Source: Hyaloscypha bicolor E
Taxonomy: Eukaryota > Ascomycota > Leotiomycetes > Helotiales > Hyaloscyphaceae
Reading direction: 5' to 3'
DNA length: 64,000 nt
Assembly (NCBI RefSeq): GCF_002865645.1
Contig: NW_020194557.1
Span: 434,001 to 498,000 of the forward strand
Shown: piece after piece, positions 1-10,926 of the stretch
Position numbering within the stretch: position 1 is the stretch's first letter
How the letters are laid out: each line of letters starts with the position of its first letter
Translations under genes and position numbers: made by a program
Notes under the pieces: model-generated
What the model was told of the DNA's origin: nothing
What the model saw: the letters and a program-made list of their open reading frames with translations, nothing else
Database searches by the model: none

Positions 1-2335
1 TAATAAATAAACTTAATAATTCTATTAATACTATTTTTAAAAATAAGAAGAAAGTTTTAAAAATAATATATTTAATAATAAATAATACTTATTTTAATAT
101 ATCTAGTTATTTTATAACTGGCTTATTTAATTATCTTATATTATTAGAAATATTACTAATAAAGAGCTATTTCTAGGTAAAGTTTTAGATTATTAGAAAC
201 TATACGAGTATTTTTCTGGCCTATATATTATTTATATACTTTATATTTATTAGAATAACTTATTTAAGAATCCTATTTTATATAATAGTAATATTATATT
301 TACTAGTTAGCTTTTCGGACTCTTCTAATATTAGTAGCTACCCTAAGGCTATATGTGCCCGGACTATATATTAGAGCTAGTAATAAGCTTAAATATATAA
401 TTAGTTACTATTTCTATTAGTATCTTTTATATAAATATTAGTTATATTTATATTATAAGATATAAGCTTCTAATAATACTATTCTAGTATTTCTCTTAAT
501 AGAAACTCATTAATATTTATATTAATATATAAGTAAACTATTTATATAAAGCTATATGAGGTTATATTACTTACCCTAAACTAAATAATTATTAAGAATT
601 ATATTATAAAGCTTTATATCTATAGGGTAACCCTAGTATTATACCTTGCCTAGAGGCCTTATATATAGTCTAAATAGTTTACTAGTTATTATATTAGGCC
701 TAGATTTATCTTTTCTAATTCTATAGATATTTTATAAGTCTATAAACTTATATATCTTGTTTTGGATCCGCTATATATAAAATACTAGTAAAATAATCTA
801 GTCCTATAAATATTAGTAATTATAATTCCCGGTATAGGCCAGTTTCTAAAAGTAGTTCTATATATACTAATTAGAATTAGTTATATAATCCGGTACTATA
901 ATACTAGACCTAATAGCCTTAATAAAAAATAATATAATTATTAGTATCTAATACTTTCTTTTAATAATAGAAAGAATAAAGAATAGATATAGGAAAACGG
1001 AATTACTTATATACTACTAGTATAGCTAGCTCTTCTAAAGCTCCTATTATTAGGATTTAACCTACTAATTCTCGGTACTTTTCCTAGAAATAAAGTAGTT
1101 CTTTATATATATAACTAATAAATTAGCTATTTGCGAGAATATAAAGTATACTTTAGTAATAAGAAGAAGTTTAAAGCCTTAATTAGCCCTAAAGAAATAA
1201 GGGTAGTAGCCTATTTAAGTATAAATCTGAAAATACTACTATATAACTAAATAAGTAATCTAATTAGAGATTCTAATATATACCTAAATAATATTATATA
1301 AATAAGTATTAATATAAGTATATATCTTAATCCCAAATAGTAATAGCTTATTATATTTATTAATTAACTAAATCTAGTCCGGCCCAGGTATAATATATTT
1401 TCTTTTCTTAAACTATATCTATTATATTTATAATATAATTATCTCGAGATCCAGGAATTATTATATTATATATAAGCTCTTCCTATAAATAATAAAATAT
1501 ATTAGTAAATAAGGCCCTAACTTTCTAAGCTAGAATAAAATAATAAAATATAAAAAGACTAACCAGGTTACTAGTAAATCTTATTAACGGAAATATATAT
1601 ATAAATACTACTATCTATAACCTATAACCTGTCTATTATTTAGCTTACTCTATAGTATTATAAATAATTACTTGTCTATTACTTGCCTATTTATTATAGT
1701 TATATAGTAAATAAGACTAAGCTTCTTATATATATAAATAACTCTAATAATTAAAGCTATATAACTATAATTCTCAAAATCCTTAAGTATTTCCTTATTT
1801 ATATCTCCTAGATAATATAGGATTATAATTTATATATAAAAAAAAGATATATCTATTATTTAAATATATATTTAGATATTCTATTCTTATAATTACTATT
1901 AGACCATATATAAATTAACTAAGATTCTATATAAATCTTTTAATTTATTTATAATTTCTTCTTAATTAATATTTATATAAGCCTATTTAGTAATAAATTT
2001 ATTAAAAGTTATAGTATTATTTTAATGAAAGTTAAGTTCAGGGTATGCTTTACTATTATAATATACTTTTTAGTAATATAAATACTAAAAAACTCGAGTA
2101 ATATTATTTCTATATAATTTTATTAATTAATTACTAAAAAAAAGTAATTAGCCGGCTTTTTAGTTATTTTAATAGTTTAATTTTCTTATTTCTAATCTCG
2201 GGAATATTAAGAAAGTTATTAGATCCTATTAATAGTATTATCCTAGAAGGGCTTATAGCCTATAGTTATCTGACTATAGTAATTTATAATAAATACTTAA
2301 TTTTATATTATACTATCCGGTCTAATTTTGGTACG
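1..2335. repeat. AT-rich RIP-degraded repeat block
   Basis: This block is overwhelmingly A+T, with TATA, TTATTA and TAATA words throughout and stops in all frames. Composition returns to normal abruptly near 2336. The depletion of CpA in favour of TpA is what RIP leaves on a repeated element. No long terminal repeat or inverted repeat pair is visible within the window, and the left end is cut by the window edge, so the element family cannot be named. Confidence 0.75.
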
Positions 2336-3923
2336 ATTTCACGCGGTAGTATAGGCTCTCACTTTATTAATTAGACAAGCAAGTAGCCTTACTATTATTG
2401 CGTTATCTAAGCCGAAAGTCACGTATGGGTGCTATACCCCTAATTAGGAATTCTGCCTTGGGGAGGAGGGGAAAATCAGAAAATCAGAAAATCACTTTTC
2501 GCTTCTCGGATTTGTCCGCTAGCTAGCTGTGGGCCTCAGTACTCACTGGGGTTGGAGGGGTCGGCATGCAGCGAATGGAGTTACGGACTTGATTACTTTA
2601 CACATACCGAACTCAAATCCTTACCTCAGATTTCATGAGAATTTGAGCTGGGTTATTCAATTATTACTGAATGGAGCTTCAAAGTTAGTCTTGGGCGAGA
2701 TATCCAAGACGTACCCTCTCTCTTGAGCGAGTCGTCGACCCGGTTTAGCGGACCACGTTTTTGCCTTCTTCCTCCAAGATACTGTAAATTATTTACCACG
2801 TCTTTTCTCGATCATATTTCCGCAACTGGCGTTCAACCCCCCCCCCCCCCCCCTAAATCATTCTCTACGCCTATAACTGAGATCGCAGTGCGACCGTGTC
2901 ATGTGATCAAGTGATAATGAGACTTGAGACCCCCCCAATCGCCTGGATCAACCGTGTGATCTCATCGATTCCTAGTCTGCCATGCAGAGACAAATAAGCA
3001 CACAATGCACCCGAAGCAGGTCGACGCTCGCATCAACAATTCATTTGTACAAATGTACAAACCCGATACGTCAATTTGGACTGTGAATGATCATCCGACG
3101 GATGTGGCGTTCTTTAGACAAACAACCCAGTCCAAGCGGTCAACCATCACTCAATCTGAGAACAATCTCCTGAAATTTTTCTCATAATTTAAAACACCTC
3201 AAGCTCTATATTGTCATTACCCGGATTACCGAGATCTTTACAATTCGATCGTCGTTCCGGAAACTCCTCGCCCTCTCTCCTCATATAAGAACCCCCCCAT
3301 CCCAGACACCTCGCCTCGTTTTCGTGCAACCCTCCCTCTTATCCAAAATCCATCTCATCCCATCAACAATCACCCCTCTCTTCAAGACTGGCCTTAACCT
3401 CTCCATCGGGACGACCACGGTGAAGAAATGGCTTCCTGCAGACGCAATGGGTAGGACTGGATTTCGAACACGAGACCCGTCTGGAAATGCGGCGAGCTGC
3501 AGACCCGCCGTTCTTCCATTGGTTCGCCAAATTTTTGGGATCTCGTAGGACGGTGAGGTGCATAATTTGCGTAGGGATTATCGACGGTTTTAGCTCGGAC
3601 GGTGAGCTCAAAGTTTGGCTAGAGCAAACTTGATAGACATGGACGCCCTACCTCGTGGGACTGTATCTTGCTCCATTTTATCACCATTTCACATACATCT
3701 ATCTTTGAATATTTTCAGAAAGCTCAATGAGCTTGCTGCGTTATATTTAATTTCCTTTTATTATTCTTCGCAAGAATTATAAGTTCAATCATCGTCAATA
3801 TTCGGAACGTGGCTTTACAACTACGGCACCGTATAATACGGAGGCAGGAAACAGTGATCCAACAATACTGAAATTTCAATTCTAAGTCAATACAGAAAGA
3901 AAAGAGGATAATTGACTCCCACA
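2336..3923. other. Intergenic region, no convincing gene
   Basis: Base composition is normal. There is a run of about 18 C near 2839-2855 and a pyrimidine-rich promoter-like stretch around 3285-3350. A 74-codon frame at 3324-3548 is open but resembles nothing I recognise, and the opposite strand is equally open. I see no supported gene, RNA or repeat unit. Confidence 0.4.
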
Positions 3924-4738
3924 ATGGACACCGATGATGAACCCGAATGCTCTCCCCCTCCATGTCTCACTACCTGTCTGCAATCATTCGGAAACATGAT
4001 TCCCCCCAGCGACGGAGATTTCGACCAAGTCTGTAGGATAATCTCAGCACATCCTACCCACACCACTTTCTCGTCGCTATACTGTTGCGATCTGAATTGT
4101 GGGAGAAAGTTTGGCGTTGCTGCGGGACACGATCGTACGTTGGCGTCTTTCATATACCGCTGTTCGACATTGACAAGGAACTCTACAGAAAATGTGAACA
4201 AGATCATCAGCATATGCAAAAGGCAAGTATCTGAGAACATATTATAGGAGTAGGGGCGTTCGCTGAAACGAACTCCAGATTTGGCATATCTAATATCATG
4301 GATCCTGGTCAACCCCCAGCCTCGAAATGTTCTTCCATACCCGGTACAACGGAACTACCTACTTCTTTTCTACTGTCAGCAATTACGAGTACGAATTCTC
4401 AGGCGGCTATTTCAACTCCACAGCCAGCATCACCACTTTTGGCGCCAATATACGCAGCATCGTCTCACCTGCAAATTTCGCTATCTGCTCCTTCACCATC
4501 AATTCTCAACTCCACCACCGCCCCTACACTTTCACCTTCTCAACTTTCTAGCCTCGCACTGAGCTCCGTTTTTCCAGAAATCCAGTCTGCACCCTCTCAC
4601 GCCTATTTGCAAAACCTCAGTTTCAAGGCAAAAGTCGGCTCTATATTGGGCCTCACTATCTTCCTTCTCCTACTCCTCATTCTCAGCATCCTCTTCTTGA
4701 TACGGCACAGACGACGTCCGCGTATTCCAGTTTCTTGA
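3924..4738 (+). CDS. Cys-rich, Ser/Thr-rich single-pass membrane protein, unknown function
   Basis: I predict two exons, 3924-4222 and 4279-4738, giving 252 residues. The intron is of GC-AG type (AAAAG followed by GCAAGT, ending CTCCAG), and only this join keeps the frame open. The N-terminal part has eight cysteines in a CxxxxC...C...CC...C pattern. A Ser/Pro/Thr-rich stalk follows, then a leucine-rich transmembrane segment near residues 220-242 and a short basic tail (RHRRRPR). No signal peptide is seen at this ATG, and an in-frame TAA lies just upstream, so an additional upstream exon may be missing. The layout (Cys domain, stalk, TM, basic tail) resembles fungal surface sensors or CFEM-like proteins, but I cannot assign a family. 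Confidence 0.5.
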
Positions 4739-5369
4739 GCACCTTCAGTTAGTTCAGAACCAGCAGAACAATTTCCTTCTCAATCAACCTTAAGATCGCA
4801 AACCTCAACCTCACAGAGACATAGTCTTGAAAGGTCCATAGTAGAAAGGGGTGGAGGGATGGGCGGTTGCCGGAATGCGGGGGCCGAAATTATTGTGATA
4901 AATACGGAGGCAAAGAACAGCATGGATTCTAAAGGGAACAGATGGCCGGATGAGGTGGTGCTGACGGGTGAGGCGAAGGAGATGTGGGAGTGGAGTTTGG
5001 GGTATGGGCTTGGTGATAGGGACAAAGATCAGGGGCGGTGATTAAGGGGTAAAGAAGGAGCGAGGGCCAGGGAGAAGAGGTTTGAATATGAGGCGGGGTT
5101 GGAGAAGGTGTAGTGAAATTTCAGAACGTGGTGGAATAGCACAATTTGCATGTGTGATCTTGGTTCCCTTCCGCTTGGTTTTGAAAGAAAGCACAAGTTC
5201 CAGTCAGGCTTGATTCTCAATTTCTTTTGCTTCGTATGTTTTAAACACACCACTTGCATACTGTTCATTGCACACTCACTCATTGGCAACGTTACATTCA
5301 GTGCTCATGTAGAGTATTTCTTTTGGGGTTAAGCCAATTAACGTGAATATGTACTTCTCAATTCAAAAT
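4739..5369. other. Intergenic region, no gene seen
   Basis: Open frames on both strands are short and overlapping, with no recognisable domain. The region carries the 3' end of the upstream gene and the missing 5' part of the hydrolase pseudogene. Confidence 0.4.
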
Positions 5370-6233
5370 CATTGTCAAAGTGGGATAAACTACCTCTGGA
5401 GAGCAGGAGAGGACTTGAATAAGATTATAGGAGAAAACTTCCACTTTCTCAGCTTCGATCCTCGTGGGATCAATGGCTCCATCCCTCGGGCCAGCTGCTT
5501 CGTCAGTGAAACGCAAAGAGCAACGAAGGAACCAAACAACGACGGGGATATCACGTTGGGGCGGGCAAAATGTATACTGACGCAGAAAATAGGGCTACAG
5601 TGTGCTATGATATTATGGGACAACACGGGGCTTATATAAATACTCCTCAAACAGCTGCCGACATGAATTTTATTATCGATTCGATTGGCTAAGAAGAAAT
5701 GTAATCTTACTACTGGGGAGGCAGCTGTAAGTTTTCCTTCCGGTTCATTATCCCAATTGACATTACCCAGATGGCACAACTCTAGGATAGACTTACGCCC
5801 AGATGTTTCTGAACGCGTCTCCAGGTTGGCCGTTGATGGTGTCAGTAACCAGGATGATGGTACAACGCGTTCTACGATGCTGAGACGCTCACTGACACCA
5901 TAAAATATTTGGTGTCTTCATTGAAGGATGTTTCCTGGCTAAAGAAAACTGTTCCTTGAATTCAATCAAGGACATGCACTTCGAAACCGCTGAGGAACTC
6001 CGAATACACATTCACGACTTCCTGCAAAACCTCGAGGAAGAGCCAATTCCCGTCTATATTAACATTTCCCGCTACGGAGCTACAACACGACGAAATGTCA
6101 TAATAAGCACTATTTTCCCATCTTTATACAGGCCCGCTGCGAGTTGACCGGGCTTAGCAAAGAATCTTGCAGAACCCCTGAATGGTAACGCGACTCGATG
6201 GTACAACTCCTACTCTGGTTCCCCATGGGGTTA
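5370..6233 (+). pseudogene. Alpha/beta-hydrolase (TAP-like peptidase family) pseudogene
   Basis: Pieces in different plus frames line up in order with one alpha/beta-hydrolase of the tripeptidyl-aminopeptidase-like family: a GQSGI...RAGEDL opening, the SFDPRGIN strand, TDAENRA, QTAADMN, the strand before the nucleophile elbow (YYWGGS), AVDGVSNQD, WYNAFYDAE and a C-terminal NLEEEPIPVYIN stretch. The frame breaks at the A-run 5567-5570, near 5853-5859 and near 5898-5905. In-frame TAA codons sit at 5690-5692 and 5702-5704, the elbow is scrambled just after its Ser, and the usual N-terminal region is missing. This is a dead gene, not a spliced one, because the breaks lack intron signals and the coding match resumes within a few bases. 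Confidence 0.75.
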
Positions 6234-6529
6234 TGTTACGTGGCACCAGTCACGTGGTGCCACTGCACGTGACTTAGCGTGTAGCTAGTGCTTTTAGCCC
6301 GGCACACAGCCTTCAGCTCAATTCAAGCTCTTTACCACCACTGCAATATCACCTTATCGTGACAGGTTACCTCATTGTCGGTGACACTGCAATCTTCGTT
6401 ATAATGAACGATAACTGGAAGATTGGATCAGTTGCGCCATTTCATGGGATCAAGCCAATTCAGAATTACTTTCTTTCCTTACCAGAGCATTCCAAGCTTC
6501 TTTCACCGAACCAGAGACTGCCATTATAC

Positions 6530-6970
6530 TCTGCATATGCTCGTTTATTTAGCTGATCCCTACTATAGCTCAGCATATGCTCAACATGTCCTCGCTTATT
6601 CAAGCTATCCCTACTATAGTTTAGCATATGCTCTGCATATGCATGAGCTAGGAAGGTTAGGATTGGTCCCGAGCTTGCGGGGAGGCTTAGGGTTAGGAGT
6701 TAGGGTTCGGGTTAGCTCCAAGGAGTTAGGGGGTGGGGGGCCCTACGGGTTGGGATTAGTATATGCTGAGTGCATGAGTTACATATGCCGAGCATATACT
6801 AGAGCCTAGAGGTAACAACGACAGCGACAGTGAAGCAAGGTGTGTCTAACTTACTTATGTGCTTCTTAGTAATAAAGATCGAGCATATGCTAGGAAGAAG
6901 GGCGATAGAAGAGAGGAGAAGTGTTCCTTTAGTAAAATAAGTATTTATTATATCTTAAGGCCGAGCATAG
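6530..6970. repeat. Degenerate CATATGC / CCCTACTATA repeat cluster
   Basis: The palindromic core GCATATGC or its near variants occur at least seven times in about 440 bases. They are accompanied by three copies of a CCCTACTAT word near 6559, 6610 and 6986. Two blocks (about 6553-6580 and 6603-6630) look like diverged tandem units joining CCCTACTATAG to AGCATATGCT. Spacing is irregular, so this is a degenerate repeat rather than a satellite. Confidence 0.55.
6687..6731 (+). repeat. Telomere-like (TTAGGG-related) interstitial stretch
   Basis: About four TTAGGG-like units, TTAGGG, TTAGGA, TTAGGG and TTCGGG, run nearly head to tail, with a further TTAGGG a few bases later. TTAGGG is the telomere repeat of most filamentous ascomycetes. 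The units are imperfect and few, so this may be a healed break, an old telomere insertion or chance in a G-rich patch. Confidence 0.35.
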
Positions 6971-8230
6971 GCAAGAAGCTAATCCCTACTATGGAAAAAT
7001 ACAAGTATTATGAATCAATTTTCTCTTTCATGTGCGTCGCATGGGGTTAGTAAACTTGCCGCTCTTGCTCAGCCAGCTCAGGCGCTAATCACCCTCGACT
7101 CAGCCAACTCGCTTGAGTAACCTAAGCACTCTGAGAACCCTGAGCAGCTCACCTGAGCAGGCCCGATCATCTTAAGCAAGATTTACCATATCGTTACGAA
7201 TTTTGACTTCTCGCTTTTTAGCTAATTACACTTGATTTAACCTCTGTTTTCTTATTTTTGTCAAGTTTTGACAATGATACTCAAGGAGCCCAAACAAAGT
7301 TCCTAGGGAACCCAAAGTAGACAATTTCTATGAATGTACTTAGTGCTTTGCCTACGTTATAAATTAGTTTAATACACAATAGCTCTAGTGTTACTTATTC
7401 CAACGATAGTTTTCTCAATGAGGCTAATACAAGCTTCTCCTATAATAGCATACGTTCCGACAGTGCCCAAGCTACCTAGGTTATTACTACGTTACGAAAG
7501 ACCTTAGACAGTACAGGATATACCTCGATGCTAATTAATTGCTACGAATTTAAAGGATAGAGCCTCTCTCAAAGTGTATTACGGAGGATAAAGTCTACGG
7601 GGGCAATCAATAAGCTAGGTGGCTTGACCTCCTATGAATATCTCGGAGCTTCTAGGGCGCCTTCTCTTTTTCGTTTCTGCCCGCGTGGTAGACGGAATGG
7701 GGCGACCTTAGTAATAGTGCTTGGGTAATGTCGTCCTTATCTAGCGGCACTGCTAGCGGCCTGACATAGGCTTAGCACATCCAAAGTGGTGTCACTACGA
7801 GCAATCTGAGTGCTTTCTTATATTGGATCGGTGCGGAACCAGCTGTTTCCAGCTCAAGCGCAACAATTGCTTGATGAATGTCTACGTCCGTTTCAGGATC
7901 GAAGAGGCTCGGGCTTTTACGCAATTTGCACAGTTCGTGCGTCCTAGAGCTTTAATAATCAAATTAACTTTAGCTGGATGTCTCGGTGTCAGTGTTTCAA
8001 AAACACTAATGGAACATTATCACTCCAAGTTATCAACTCAGGGTCTAGTAGTGTTGAATTTACGGTCTCTGGGTTTGGGTTTATCTCTCAAGTTCAACCG
8101 GTTCTGATAGATGATAAGAATAATTTTTGCATTTGGAGACAAAATTGCAGTATTAAGTGGTTCTGTTCACGCCCGTTCGTCAATTGCGGGGAAGGCTATG
8201 GCATCGTATATTCAGGGATAATGAATGAAA

Positions 8231-10926
8231 TTATGATAGAGCCCCTTCCCTAACACCAGCGTCAAAATACTTACTCGATTCGAGAATACTCGCGGTGACC
8301 TGTTTCCCAAGACTCAAGTTTGGCCATGGAATCTCCGTGAAGCTTCCACAGGAGCAGTATTTCTTCATTACCCCTCTGTTCACAAATCCAATGGCTAGCT
8401 CACTGCCGAGCTGCAAGCTGCCCAACAAAGCATCCATGTCAAAGTTCTCCGACATCCAATGATCTCCGTCTTGGCGGCGCCGGTGTGTCAGAAGCTCGGT
8501 TTGGACAGCAGCCCAGATGTGGCCAAGATACTTGTTATTGCCAAAGAAGCCTTCATCCCAGATACAATCGTCACAGCCAATCTGATAGCCATTTGAGGGT
8601 GCAGATCCAGTGGCATCCCCAATTTCCACCGACGCTTCAAGATCTTGAGCTGCAACACCTGATGCTGAACTCGGATGTCGTAGCTCCCATTTGTCCCGCT
8701 CCGCCTCCCCGAGACCAAGAAGATGGCAAATAATCTTCCATCCCACCTGCAGTTTGGTGGGCCAAGTATCAGAGAACATCAAGCCCAACGAATCTGCTAG
8801 CTGGAGAGGGGTCATCTCTGAATGGCAACAAGTTTTGTCTTGCGCCTGGTCCAACAGAATTGTTGTGGATATCGTTGATTTCCGGGAAGGGTCAACCCCA
8901 AGTTGTAGCAAACAGAGCAAGCAAGCAATAATGCCGAACAGATCCTCGCCGGTGCGTCCAAATTGCGCAAGCTGGAATGCAGTGAATATGAGCGTATGCA
9001 ATGGCTGGAGTTGCAGTTTCGAACCGCAGGAGAAACAAAACTTTAGGTAGAGTCCACTCGACGTATTCAAATCAGCACCGTGGAATTCAGCAGCCTAAAT
9101 GCAATGCAAAATGGCCTGGGCCGAAGTGTGACAAAACTTATGCTTCCATTCCAAGGGAATGCCGCCAACTCCGCTACCTAGGACTGTAGCGAGCTCATTT
9201 GAGTCAGGAGCCCATCTGCCACAGATATCGATTTCATCTCCATCGAAACGGCTTTGGTTTCTCCAGCCATTGTTGGCAATGCCCGGGGTAATCGATGTAT
9301 GGCCTTTCAAAATAGCAATCATAAGATTGTCGAGCACAGAATGCCCCAGATGGTTTGTGTAGCATCGGGTAAGGGAAAACTTTCCACCTCCAAGTCTTCT
9401 GCATAGCAAACCAAAAATCCGACAACATTGGACTGACCCATCTAAATAGCTTGTGGCAAGATGGTATGGAAATAACTCAGACAAATCCACCTCTGCCGCT
9501 TCAGCCTTTCCCAATAATTCTTCGATCAGAATGTAGTTACCAGCCATGATACTGAAGCTTAACGACATTTGGAGGAATTGATTTGTTGACTTGTTGACTG
9601 TCTTGGCCAATTGGTGAAGTGCCATTGGTAAGTCTTCACTTTTAATATTGCTGAAGTTGTTGGAATTGAGCGCATTCTGAAGCCGCTTTTCAACCGCTGG
9701 GTTCTTCCAATTCTCTGGCCACTCCTTCATTGTTGACTCCAAGTTGTTCAAGTCGTCTCTTGGATCCCAGTTCTTCCAGTTCTTCCAGTTCTTCCAGTTC
9801 TTCCAGTCTTTGTCTGAGATATGAATACTCCAGTTGCAGAATTTTGTCGGACCTTGTACGGCTTGTCCAGATCCTGGGGCGAGTTCTGTCCTTGCTCTTA
9901 AGGCGAGAGGCAGGTCTGAGAACGACAATGTGTCAATTTCGAGAATTTGTCTCAACTTGGGATTCTCAGCGGTCCAATTTCGTGGACCATTTCCCCAAAA
10001 CTTTGCTGTATGGAATGCAAATTGCCAATAATGGTATAACCATGTCGACAGTATCCTGGGTTGTGTTAGTTCCTTTCAGAGCTTTACTATACGGCGAACA
10101 CTTACTTCATCTCATTTTTCACAATGTCGTGTATGAGCTCGTCATATCTACCTTGGATAAAAAGATGAGCTCGACTGGTCAACTTCTTTTCCATCACTGA
10201 GGAGTGCAGATACAAAGCGTCAAATTGTGGGATATAAGATTCCGCTGGAGGAGTAGCAACCGTGAGATCGATTGGGTCAACGGCGCAGGCAGGAGAGGGA
10301 ACAATATCAATAGGGCTAAGAATAGGAAGGCCCTCGAACTCAAAAATCCTATTCCATAGAAGAAAGCTACACAGAAGTTGGAGTGAGCAGCGGGCTAAGC
10401 AATATTGGAGATGAGTATCTTACATTCTAATCTCTAGTGGAACTTCATGGCTCAAGTCAAGGTCTCCTTTCTCTGCGCTGTCCTCGAGGGCATCTTTGGA
10501 GGATAAATCTTGTCTCACGGTTTGCTTGGCATGTCTCCGAATCTTCTTTAAATCTATTTCTTTGTTCTTGAATTTCACGAGAGTTAATTTGCCCGCGGCA
10601 GCTCTTGTCCGAGCGATCTCTAAGATAGCTTCTTTCGTTGAGGAGGGAATACTCTTCTTCCAACCCCACTTTTTGTTGAATTGGTACTTGAATTGGGCTT
10701 CACTAGATAGGCAATTAGGGTTAGCATACACTCTTCAAGGAACATAGCCGAATGCTTACTTGGCGTCGAAGTTGTATGTGGATTTCATCAGAGATATTAT
10801 TTCTGGGAGCTTGAGTTTCTCGTCGAAATAGAGGCGTTCAAGCACCGGTTTCAAGAGTTCCCATCTTTCTGCAAATCGCACTTTGTAAAGCTCCTCCCGG
10901 GAAGGTGTAGTGTTTGATGGCTCCAT
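8231..10926 (-). pseudogene. Clr5-domain protein gene, interrupted by one in-frame TAG
   Basis: There are four exons: 10760-10926, 10424-10702, 10106-10366 and 8231-10055, about 843 codons in one frame. All three introns have GT-AG ends, and the third has an ACTAAC branch point. Residues about 20-75 match the fungal Clr5 domain (LKPVLERLY, DEKLKLPEI, KKWGWKK). The C-terminal half has the helical, ankyrin-like segments usual in long Clr5 proteins (LGHSVLDNLMIAILKGHTSI, EWKHKFCHTSAQAI, FCFSCGSKL). A TAG at 9095-9097 interrupts this conserved part, yet homology continues in the same frame after it. The preceding ATTTAG resembles a splice acceptor, but splicing there would remove conserved codons and shift the frame. 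The gene is either a young pseudogene, needs readthrough, or makes a shortened protein. Function is unknown beyond the family name. Confidence 0.7.
9765..9812 (-). repeat. Nine-base tandem repeat encoding Lys-Asn-Trp units
   Basis: About five copies of the plus-strand unit CCAGTTCTT lie inside the Clr5 gene, coding for four consecutive K-N-W triplets. The copies are nearly perfect, so copy number probably varies between strains. Confidence 0.8.

Larger units (their letters stand above)
6234..8230. other. Gene-poor region with low-complexity repeats
   Basis: The region contains a cluster of CATATGC words (6530-6970), a telomere-like stretch (6687-6731) and otherwise mixed sequence. Open frames at 7823-8107 and 7978-8253 are unlike any family I know, and the second depends on its neighbour's 3' end. 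No gene is called. Confidence 0.45.

Noticed and set aside
3420..3610. Minus-strand GTTCGAAATCC-like sequence resembling the T-arm of a tRNA
   Set aside because: The stem halves do not pair and no acceptor or anticodon arms can be drawn.
7823..8253. Two overlapping plus frames upstream of the Clr5 gene
   Set aside because: They contradict each other, run into the 3' end of the opposite gene and show no domain.
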